This document shows, piece by piece, positions 1 to 10,400 of a DNA stretch of 64,000 bases. This DNA comes from Branchiostoma floridae (lineage: Eukaryota > Chordata > Leptocardii > Amphioxiformes > Branchiostomatidae). The stretch lies in NCBI RefSeq assembly GCF_000003815.2, contig NC_049990.1, forward strand, positions 21,548,472-21,612,471, given 5' to 3'. The first letter of the stretch is position 1. Every line of letters begins with the position of its first letter. The notes beneath the pieces are model-generated. The model did no database searches, was not told the DNA's origin, and saw only the letters and a list, made by a program, of their open reading frames with translations. A program made the position numbers and the translations under genes.

Positions 1-911
1 ACGGATCGGGGAGGATCTAAGCTATTCTTAGGGTTGGGAGTTCCCACGTGTCCCGCTTGTTGATTTAAGTTGACGGAACGGATTAATGAATAAAGACCTT
101 TATTGTACATCGCGCCAGACAGAGCTAAGTCCGAATCACAACAAATGTAAATACATCTTTAGAAACATACAATGAAGACATGTTCGTACCAGTTTCGTAG
201 TCTAGCATATAACGACATTTGAGTCCGCGTCTTAGCCATAGACATGTAGGATTGTATGGGTTCAGTTATGGTGAGTTTATCAAAACACTATCAAAGGGAT
301 ATAATTTTTTCAATGGTAGTTATGTACCTGAAGTGAGGAAATTTACTTTCTATACATCTAAATAGGTTATTGCTTACACTAACCTACACACTACAATCTA
401 TGATGAAGTGCACTTCATCTTCCAATCATAATTAGTCCTTCCATACACACTGCTTCTACACATCTATGACGTCAAATTTACGTCATGAAACAACTCACTC
501 TCGACACCCTATCGTAGGAATTTTGATAAACTACTTTAATTCAACTATTTATCAATCAAACACAATGGGTATCTATTTTCGTATGTATGACAAATAGCTA
601 GTGGTTATGGATTTACAGACAATAAAAACAAACGAGTTGGGTGTTCATGATTTCAAGAATGACCTTTAGATCGTTCCTACATTGATTAATTGCAAATGTA
701 ATAGAGTGCAGTATTGTGCTTGTACACTAATGGCTAGAAGATACCAAACTTGTAAGTCACTCTCACTAGTACTAAGTTCTGGGATGGCACAAGGAACACT
801 GTGAGCCATTACCCAGGAGAGTCTTAATCACCGTTCCTCCGGTGGGGAGCAGGGCTCTTTGGTCAAAAAGCACGATTCTCTGGTCAATGTACAAGGACAT
901 CACCATATTTG
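1..911. other. Upstream DNA, nothing recognised
   Basis: This AT-rich stretch lies more than 3 kb upstream of the filamin start codon. I see no convincing coding exon, structural RNA or clear repeat before the inverted repeat that begins near 912. An open frame from 842 runs into that repeat and is judged spurious. Confidence 0.5.
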
Positions 912-1945
912 GTAATCTCCAAGCAGATCTTGCTGTGGCAAATGGGAAGGAGTTTAGCCGGCAGAGGAGTTATTGGCCACAGCGAAGATCTGCTGCAGAA
1001 CGGAACCGCTCAAAGGCAATTATCAGGCAATTAAACTGCGTTAGGAAGAAGGTGCGAATTGCCCCGGGCGTGCGGGGCCAGGGATCCCGTCACGGGTCGG
1101 CTGTAAGAGTTCATTCTGTTTTCTGTGACATCTGGGGATTTCTTTGCTTCTTTGGTGTCAATAACGCGTCAATAACTGACTACGTACTGGAGGAAAACAA
1201 CAGCAAAACGCGTCAGCACGATGCGACAGGACGCAAGTGCAGTGGGGAGGGGGGCGCTGACGTCGATTTCCCCCAACGTTTCATGAAGCCACGGCGCCCG
1301 TTTGTTTGCCTGAGAATGCACCGGACGCCGTTAGAAATAATTCAAATCGGCTTTGCTGAAAATGCACGTGCTGATTATGTGGATACCTTTCCAAAATTTC
1401 AAGTTCTGTCTACGTTTTTACACGCCGATGTCTGTCCGTCAAATGTGACGAGCGTGGGTCTTTGAACCGAATCCAAGCGTATATGATCGGTAAAGATTTG
1501 AAGTTGCAGACATGAAAAAATGATACAGGAAGTGTTTAGCGCAGCTTTTATTGCAAAATATATACAAGTAACAACTAGATAATAACTTGTTATTTGTGTA
1601 CAACTGATAATTTCATATGTCGATACGTTGTCTTGGTGCGCTGTGATGCAGTCTGCTCCAGCGGTTTCGGGGGGAAGCCCCCGCTGTGAAGTGGCGCGGC
1701 TCGCCGCGTTTGTCCCAGATAGTGGCTCGGAAGGGTTGTAAAACGATAATCCCGGCCAAATTTAGCCAATTTTCACGTTGGAGGTAAGTGGATACTAGGA
1801 GGAGCAGAAACACGTTTCTGAAAAGATCGCCCCTCCCGCTGCCTTTGACCGGTGCGTTCTGCAGCAGATCTTCGCTGTGGCCAATAACTCCTCTGCCGGC
1901 TAAACTCTTTCCCATTTGCCACAGCAAGATCTGCTTGGAGATTAC
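912..1945. repeat. 1.03-kb element with 91-bp near-perfect inverted repeat ends
   Basis: Bases 912-1002 and 1855-1945 are reverse complements over 91 bp with one mismatch seen. The arms begin GTAATCTCCAAGCAGATCTT. About 850 bp lie between them. Such long, nearly identical arms point to a foldback or MITE-like DNA transposon. No transposase reading frame is recognisable inside, so it would be non-autonomous. Open frames at 842-1465 (+) and 1613-1958 (-) lie across the arms and look like shadows. No clear target-site duplication was found, so the outer limits may be wider. Confidence 0.7.
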
Positions 1946-2294
1946 ATTCACCTATCAAAATGGATGATCAATGAAAAAAAAGCAGTCCACGGATAAGACT
2001 GGGTACCGGTAAAGCCGTTTTTGAATTCTCGTTTTTAGTCAGTGTGTTGCAGAATATCGACATGGCAATCGGGAAATGCATGCACGTTTTGCATACTAGG
2101 AGTCTTTGTCGAAAGGCACTGTTCACAATATCAAGAATAAAGTCTCAGACGTTCCGAGTAGAGCTATGGGACAAATAACAAGGAAAACTGAGAGTTGCGC
2201 CGTGGGTGCCGCTTGACACTTCCCGACCCAGGTGTATACTGTACACGTTGCTGAAGACGACTCGACATTAACGTTGCATTGAGTGAGCCCATCT

Positions 2295-2384
2295 TACTCT
2301 TCAAGCAGAGGTTAGGCGCCGGCCAAAACTCCTAAAGCAAAAAGACATGCAAAAGCCGGAACCCAACCTCTACTTGAAGTAGTA
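2295..2384. repeat. Short hairpin element, CAAGCAGAGGTT family
   Basis: An imperfect inverted repeat of about 90 bp: the left arm reads CTTCAAGCAGAGGTTAGG and the right arm is its degenerate reverse complement ending CTACTTGAAG. Its arm sequence is shared by the elements at 2421-2554 and 2765-2965, so the three are members of one non-autonomous hairpin (MITE-like) family. Confidence 0.6.
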
Positions 2385-2420
2385 GACCTAACTCTATGCC
2401 CCGGCTATAACGTTAAGTAG

Positions 2421-2554
2421 TATCACTCTCCAAGCAGAAGTTGGGCTCCAACAGTTTTTTTTTACGTATTTTGCGCGTTTTTGTCGGTCTTTCGATTTTG
2501 CCAAGGGTTCCCTGCTGTCGTTTGCCTGGTCCAACCTCTGCTTTATAGAGAGTA
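2421..2554. repeat. Short hairpin element, CAAGCAGAGGTT family
   Basis: Inverted arms CTCCAAGCAGAAGTTGG (left) and CCAACCTCTGCTTTATAGAG (right) bound about 130 bp. It is the second of three related copies in 700 bp. Its right edge sits a few bases from an unrelated TIR element at 2561. Confidence 0.6.
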
Positions 2555-2560
2555 AGAGGC

Positions 2561-2760
2561 TACTGTAAATGCAGAAATGTTCGCGGTGGATTAATGTTCG
2601 CGGTTTTCGCGGTGACCACCGCGAACTTAAAACCACCGCGAACATTTTTCTATTATGGTATTGGACTACCGTGTTACCGCGAATTTAAATCCACCGCGAA
2701 AAGTCCCTTTTCCCGCTGCCGCGAAATTAAATCCCCGCGAACTTAAATGCATTTACAGTA
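2561..2760. mobile_element. 200-bp MITE with TACTGTAAATGC ends
   Basis: The two ends are exact reverse complements over 12 bp (TACTGTAAATGC at 2561, GCATTTACAGTA ending at 2760). The body contains several inverted GCGAACTTAAA-type motifs (for example near 2578, 2624, 2634, 2677 and 2737), so the unit can fold on itself. It has no coding capacity, which fits a miniature inverted-repeat transposable element. Confidence 0.7.
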
Positions 2761-2764
2761 TTCC

Positions 2765-2965
2765 ATACTCTATAAGCAGGTTAGGCTCCGGCTTTTTAAA
2801 ACGTTTTTTAGGCGTTTATATCGGGTTTTCTATTTTGTACCGTTTTCGCGGCCGCGAGACATAAAGGCAACGGTACAAAATAGAAAGACCAATAAAATCG
2901 CATTCAAAACGCCTAGAACACGTCAAGAAACAGCCGGAGCCTAACCTCTGCTTGGAGACTAGTAT
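2765..2965. repeat. 200-bp hairpin element, CAAGCAGAGGTT family
   Basis: This is a long hairpin. The left arm includes AAGCAGGTTAGGCTCCGGC and later TTCTATTTTGTACCG; the right arm carries CGGTACAAAATAGAA and GCCGGAGCCTAACCTCTGCT in reverse-complement order. It is the longest of the three related copies. The unstable centre has a GC-rich loop with GCGGCCGC near 2850. No coding capacity. Confidence 0.65.
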
Positions 2966-3950
2966 ACCCTCCATCTGGAAACTATTACCATATCTGGGCA
3001 TAACCCGTGCCGGTTGCGGTGTGTTCGGTCGAGCAGAAAATCACTGGTCACGCCCAATAGGGCACAACAAACACTTCTGTTACTAAAATAAGTCCCGGGA
3101 GACTTTGTAAAATAAACATCAACATTTTCAAGGTAAAACCAGTAGCAAGAGTTGAATTTGAAGACAAAATGTTACATAGAAATGTGATAAATGATATCCG
3201 CTATCATTTTAGTGTTTTCTGGATTAAATTTTAGAAATAAATGATTTGGTTATTACCATTCTTACTGAAAGGGTTTAATACCTGTGCTGATAAGAAAATA
3301 ATGGCCGGAAAAATCCTGCTATTTTAGAACTGCAAGAATTTTGCAAAGGAAAGACTCTACTCTGTTAGGAATAGGTATTCAGTGATCCCAAAATATCTCG
3401 CTAAACATCACACTTTTTGACGCCCGGTGTACATTACCCGCCTATAGATATGTTCGTCCGTACTCTGTAAGAACGTCTATCTGATTGGCTGATATCTGAC
3501 GCGCAAAATTCAAAGGGCAGATATCCCGCCGCCTCACGTGTGGGGAATAGAAAGTCGGGCGCCTTTGTTCTGCAAACAATAGCTGTCTTCTCTCTTTAAG
3601 GGGCCCTTGTTGGGATCTCGAAGGCCAAGTATATGATAACTCTTTAGTATTGTACAGGGAGATCTTTCTTCTCAAGCGTTCTGATAAGTTCCGGAACGTC
3701 TTGTAGATAAGATTTAATATTGATGATAGGATATATTTCTTCCGGTAAGATCGCAGTGGGCGGTCTCTTTGATGTGTAGCGGACGGATCCACCAGGTGTG
3801 TAGGCGTGACGCGGCTCAGGACAATAACAGTGTCTCGTGCCGTGCGATCTCTATTCACGGCAAAGCTCCAAGGTGACTGCTCATCGCAATAGCAACCCAC
3901 TCCCGAGTTAAGTCCCACCCGGCTGAGCTGGTCCTATTAGCCACACCCAT
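2966..3950. other. Upstream intergenic DNA, nothing recognised
   Basis: I see no repeat structure or exon here. A 158-codon minus-strand open frame (3442-3918) has no recognisable domain and no supporting signal. The right part becomes less AT-rich toward the filamin promoter region. Confidence 0.4.
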
Positions 3951-4092
3951 ACCCCGGCTACTATAACATTCTCCGCCTCCGCCCAACCCATGCACTGTAG
4001 TTGTACTTCACAGGGCGCGTTCGCTCGCACAGTCACACGGTGAAAACGTAAGTGCAAGTTCACGGGGAGCGGTAAAGGATCCCCAAACCGTC
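3951..4092 (+). promoter_or_regulatory. Putative filamin promoter and 5' UTR, GC-rich
   Basis: The 140 bp upstream of the start codon carry a TATAAC near 3962, an Sp1-like GC box on the reverse strand (CCGCCTCCGCCC at 3972-3983) and rising CpG density that continues through exon 1. This resembles a CpG-rich animal promoter. The transcription start is not visible from sequence and an upstream noncoding exon cannot be excluded. Confidence 0.35.
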
Positions 4093-4408
4093 ATGAGCGA
4101 CGACGAGGACTCGCGAAGGGTGGCGGCGTACCGGCCCAAGCGGAGCACGGACTCGCGCTGGGTCGAAATCCAGAAGAACACTTTCACCAACTGGGTGAAC
4201 GAGTCCCTGAGGCCGCGGGGGGAGTCCGTGCAGGAGCTGGGGGAAGACCTTCGCGATGGCACCCGGCTCGCCACCCTGCTGGAAGCACTGTCCGACCGCA
4301 AGATCCCCAGGATCAACCGCAACCCTATCAACAACCTACAGAAGATGGACAACGTCTCAAGGAGCTTGGACCTCATGAAGAAAGAAGGCATCAAAACCGT
4401 CAATATCG
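4093..4408 (+). CDS. jbug: Filamin exon 1: N terminus and most of CH1
   Basis: Encodes 105 codons plus one base (phase 1). An acidic and basic N terminus (MSDDEDSRRVAAYRPKR) leads into CH1 with WVEIQKNTFTNWVN, the conserved LRDGTRLATLLEAL segment and DNVSRSLDLMKKEGIKTVNI. CH1 is the main actin-contacting CH domain in tandem CH proteins. The exon is clearly GC-rich beside its introns. Donor is GTAAGT. Confidence 0.93.
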
Positions 4409-7400
4409 GTAAGTTTGGGCACAAAATACTTCAAGCCTGCTGCCGTCTCAAGATGACAGTTTAAGGTCAAATCTTAAGGTAAAAAGTTCGTTGTTTGACA
4501 TGACTTAGGACATCCCCTTGACTCGCAGGCCCCACATTTTGGACAGGGCAAATCTAAAACATGTAAAATGCCTTCACCTCGGGTGTTACATCTTACATGC
4601 CTGACCGGGCGCCTATTGTTGCCCTGCCAGCAGGATCATTGTTGTACCCTCAGGGTTCCGCTCCTACCAACGTTCATGCGCAATTTTCTACCACCCAAAA
4701 TTATTCCTAAAGACAGTCTTTGAAGTCCTAACACGCAGACATGCCAGCGTGTCGTCCGGCATGTTTTCGTCCACGCCACAAAATTTGTGTCAGAGACGTG
4801 GCCAAAGTCGAAACAAGACAACATTGTTGTTCAATAATCGATTTTGAACTGTTTTTCTGTGCGCCCGTGACTGCCTTATGTTGTAGGCTATATTCTAGAG
4901 GCGTACGGTACTTGGATTGTGCCAAAACCAATGATGAAATGCTTCTGTATGTACGTGTGGTAGCGATCCTGCTATTACTTGACAGGGTGCGAAATTTTCA
5001 TTTCACACCATGTCTGTGGGGAATGCAGTGTTAAACTCAGATCAGAGTGAATCCGGCCCAACACAAGTGTTTTCATTATTATGACAAGAATAAGAATATG
5101 ACAGCAAATCTGATCAAGATATTTTGAAATTTTAGAATATTGTACCATTATAACTGCAAAAATTATAGATGTTCCAGTGATTCATTGAAAAAATGTAAGT
5201 CTACAAACAATATATTAAAGTTCATTGAACCCAACAGTGTAATTTTAAAGTTGTTCTCTATGACCTCTGATTGACCTTGTGATAAAATAAATTTCATCTA
5301 ATGCCTGCAAGTTGACCACAGTTTCATAGCCTTTTTGAACAGTGTGAAAGTCCAACAAGATATAATTTTCCCATTCACAACAATGTTTTGATATTGATAT
5401 CAAGTATAATGGAATAATTCAGCCCCTCCCAAAGTGAATAATTTAGTGGGTCCTGGGAGGGGTCTTCTAGAGAATTTCATCAAATATTCTAAGTTATGAT
5501 TACTATAATATATTTCACCTTGATGTGTATTTTGAAGAATTAAAAGGGCTTAAGAGCACCTTTTCCATGATGCAAAATGATATGTCTTCTTCATACTCTG
5601 TAGAATCGGTAGAAGGGATAATGAAATTTCAAACTTTATTTCTACACCACTGTGGATTTTAAATATTCAAGTAACGTTATTGCTATTTTGATATCTAGGC
5701 AAAGGAGAATTACACAATTCAGACATTTTATAGATTTCAAACTAAGGATAAATACATACAATGTGTTAGAATGCAGGCAATCCTGATGTTTTCCAATGAT
5801 TCAAAATAATCTGTTTGGAGGTATAACACTGTGACATCATATAACGTTAACAGACTAGATATCCCAGGAGATAGTACTGTGACTCACTCTATAAGGGATC
5901 CTCCCATCTTTCCTCTGCCATTGTGTTAGGTACATAGGTGGGAGGGACAGTACATTAGCATTGTACAAGGATAAAAGGGGACTGTTCATCAACCTCTGTG
6001 ACTCAATTATACCACCCATCAAATTAGTTCTTTTTATTGGTGGTCAACAGTGCATGGAATGGTACTAATAGAAAATTGACTGTAATGATGTGTTGATACT
6101 TACCACGCCCATTTATGAAACCAAGCATATCAATATGAAACACTGTAGCATACATATTTTGAGAGCACTTTTAACATTTGCTAGTAAGATGCCATTAAGA
6201 TACTCTAGAATTATTTAAGTTATGACATGTGTTGTTTTACCTCAATCTACCTGTAATACCCTTTTTCAAACTTAACTAGATTTAGGTGGTACAAAAACCA
6301 AGAATAAAAAAAGAAAAATTGGTTGAGTAGAAATAAAACGTCAGCACTATATCATATGTAACACTAGTTCACCTTTATCCGAGGGGTAACCTATATCTGT
6401 TGATAACGGGGTATTTATGGATATCAAGTTGCTAAATGTTGGTCTCAAATGGTAATATTTTCTATACATAAAAACGTATTAAATATTGCAGTTTGAAACC
6501 ACCGTCCGTCGACTTGATATCCATAGATACGAATATTGGTTACCCCGCGGATAAAAGTGAACTAGCGTTATAAAGCTCATATAGACCTGTGATTGTTGAA
6601 TGATGCCAACAGAATGCATGCATATTTTAGACTGCAGGTTTCTTTGCTGTGCATATCTTAGGAAGCCATGTCCCACAGGGACACCACCCTTTGTTATTCC
6701 AATGACTCCTACAATACAGATCAGAGGGAGCAGCCAGCCATATTGTTCCGCAGCTGAATAGAAACTGTTGCCGAGACAACCAGATTCTAGATCTGGTTTA
6801 AGCTGCCTGCATGTTTTGGTGTTCAAATCATGCTGGTGGTGTTTTGATGCAGACGTTGACTTTTTTGTCACTGGAGACCAAATTTAGGACTGACTCTATA
6901 TATTAAGCAACATTTGAAAAAATTAAATAAGTACATGATGTACTTAAAAGGCCATTTTCCAGCTAAAGAAGCTGTTTGAATATGTTTTTGTTTGTTTATC
7001 AAATAGTGTGTTGTTACTTTGTTTTTAATATCATGGGGTTTTGTCATGGCTTCATGTCACCTAAACTATTATTAATATTCACAAGAAAGTTTAGAAAGAG
7101 AAAATTTTGCTACTGTCTCACTGTTGTGAGCTCATCGTTCCAACTGACCTCTGTTGAGAACATACACATACAGTAATATAAGTTTAAAGCAGTTCCAACA
7201 TAATCATTATCAAACAAGCAGTATGTGTTCAATGATAATATTTCATTGGCAAAATCAGAAGCAGAAATAGACAATGATATTGTAGACAATGTGGTTTCTT
7301 AGATATAACAGGGGGTGTCCTAAGACAGTACCTGCCTTAAGATGGCACAGATTTTTTGCTGATGTTGTTATGTATAAATACACCATGTTTGTTGGTGTCA

Positions 7401-10400
7401 TGGAGTGCCATGAGTTTGAGCACATGAAAAAAATTGCCATGTTAGGGCAGCTCCCATTAATCACTTGAGTTGAAAATTGGTCAAGCGATCAAGTATTGCA
7501 ATTGAGATTGAGCTTTTAGCTTAAAGATATCTTCGATGGAAAGTTATCATTAAAAGTCTTTTTTTGCCATTAGCCTTGGAAAAACACAGTCTTACACATA
7601 CAATTGTACATGTTAACAGGACTGTAAGAACAACAACAGCTCCAAGCCATTGACCCCAGCTGGTTTTGTCTAATAGGATGTAGGAAAGGTCAGAGACTAG
7701 CCCCAGGGTCCAGTCATTTACTGGTGGGAACAGATACTAAAACGTGTCCCTTGGTCCTTCTGACCCCCATTTCTTTGTTGGAAGTTACTCAGTGAAAGTT
7801 GAATCCACTGCATTCTATCAGGTGTGATTTAAAGCTACATCATGATTTAGTCTTGCCCCAACTTAAGAGCTGGCACTATTGACCAGGATCTTTTAAGCTA
7901 AGATGTCCTTAAGGTGTCTGTTAAAGTTTAATGCATTTTAGACTTGCTGTACGTGTTATTGGGGCATTTCTCAATTCCTATTATGAATGGAAACATTTTC
8001 CTAAGTAAAAAAACGTTTCAGTCTTAGGGTTGCATTTGGAAGCAAACTACAAATTTAACATAATATTACATCAAAGGCTATGGCTTATATATTTCATTCT
8101 TGTATATAATCATCTGTTGATCATAATGATATATGTTTTAGGTTTTAGCTAGAGAAGGCAAAGACGTGATACTTAATAAATGTGCAATAGTAAGTAATTC
8201 TATTTCTTGAAAATATTCTGTAGTATTAACTCCTCAGATGAAACCGGAAAGCCTTCATCCCTTTGCCACACAATTATCGTGGGGATTTCATAAAAAATTC
8301 ATCAAAAGAAAACAGTCCAGTCAGGCACATTTCCTGCCCCTTCTGGGGGTGACCTTTGCATGTTTTTCACCAGGACAAAGAGACTCTGTCTGACAAAGGC
8401 ACGAATTAAGCTTTAATAGTTTGAAAACTAAATTGTTATGACAGATGCACAGCTTATACTTTGCAGGTACATGTTTGCATTTTCATCAACATATTATTTG
8501 TAGCTTCTGTTTGATATGGAGGGTGAAAAATGAATTGGTCAAAAATAGAGTCTGACTTCAATTCCTTGCAAATCCCAGGAAGGTATTAGATTCATGATCA
8601 AACAGAATTTTCATAGAGTGTTTCTTTATGGTATCCACTGTGGGGCAAAATATTATTGATTTTTCATTACAAGATTTGGATGTACAAAAAGAAATAGAAA
8701 GATTACTTTTTACAAATGTAAACTCTATGTTTTGGAAATGTAGCTTAAATCTAGAGTTGTAGGCCCAGTGCTGCATATAGATTTATGCATATATAGCCAG
8801 TGTTTAATTGTATCGTTTAGCAACATACTTTATCAAAGAAGTGTCTTTAATCAATGGTTACATGCTTAAGATTTAATACTGTAACAAATCATGGTGTCTG
8901 ACCAATGTGCCTCAGTCACACTCTGCACCTCAGCCATCCCCCATCCCCACATCAGCTGTGGTTATCATTTATTGATAAGAAAGACAAGTGGGACCCTTAA
9001 TAGTAAAGGTCATACATGAAATACAAGATGGACTGTTTTTAAATGACTGTGGAAGACAAATCAACTGGGAAATTGTAATGTAGCATTTCATATATGACAG
9101 CACCTCTTAGCCCATGAATATAGATATGTTCTATGTATACTACATTATGCTGTTTTACCTGGACTGTCATCTGGACAGCAATGCTCACTGTAATCAAAAT
9201 GAAATTAGGATATAGAAACATTCACGATGGTCATTCTTACAGTTGACTGTAGAGACAACAACAAAAAACTTAAAAGTAAAATATAGTAATCTCAAAATCT
9301 ACAGCTTGAAATGGTTTAATTGCAACAATTTGTTTGATCTAATCTTTGTAATTAATTTTGTGACTTGATATATCTTAATGTATCATAATGGAAACCTCCC
9401 TGGAAACCTACTGTGACAAAAATTGCCCTCTTAAAGTTTTTATTTGGATTGTCCACGACACAAACATGTCATTTAATGTATTGAGCAAAACTGAGATAAT
9501 ACTGTTATTGGTATGTGTGTATATAACTGTTGAGAGTCTACAGTTATCGAAATAGATGTTATTACTAAATCTTACAATCAAAACAAGTCAATATTCGGGT
9601 CAATTAAGGACAATTCGTTCTTGAACATTTTACTATTTTATAGCCATACAGCAGGGACCATGGTGTGCGGTAACTGTCATGTGTGCAGTATTTATGATGC
9701 ATTAAGAGACTTCTCCAATGGAACCACTTGTTACAACATTCCTACACAATAGCTTGCAGATAATAAGTCTGACCTCTGTGAAAATTCAAGCGTCCGAAAC
9801 TGCCCGGACGGCGTCTACAAGCGTCCAATGGCGTCCGAGCGCGTTTCAGACGTTCTGGACGCGTTCATTGCCGTCCGAAACGGCCGCGGACACATCGTGA
9901 GCGTCCGTGCCGTTCTGTCAGTTTTTATGGTGAACGCCCGAACGGCTGAAAGACCTTCTATTGCCGTCGGAGACGGCCACTGGTGGGGCTATAAAATACT
10001 TAGTCACCCGACGCCGGCAGACGGCTGCGTCTTTTCTTATGATCCCCACGGGAAACATGACGTTTTAACTTCTGCACATGCGCCAATTTCAGCGGGTGAA
10101 TTCGAATTTCAGACCGTTGAACACTCCGGCGGTTGCAGGACTTATGTTCAGAAGGTGACTATTTCTGTGGATTTCATGTCCGTTTGTTAAATTTTGCGCA
10201 CTTTTGGACCAAGGACTTCACGTCTAGACGTAGCAGCTGATGTTTGTACGACAGTGTGCTGAGGTTGGGTTTACGGCGATGACTGTATCCGTTATTTATA
10301 CTAAAAAGAATGTACAAAAATTATTTGTCGTGCGCCGACAAGGGGGAAAAATTATACTACTTACTCGAAGCAGCAAACCTTGGACAGCAGAAATCACAGA

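Noticed and set aside
842-1465. 207-codon plus-strand open frame
   Set aside because: It overlaps one arm of a 91-bp inverted repeat, has no recognisable domain, and the related arm gives unrelated minus-strand frames.
3442-3918. 158-codon minus-strand open frame upstream of the gene
   Set aside because: No domain, no splice or promoter support, and composition unlike the true exons.
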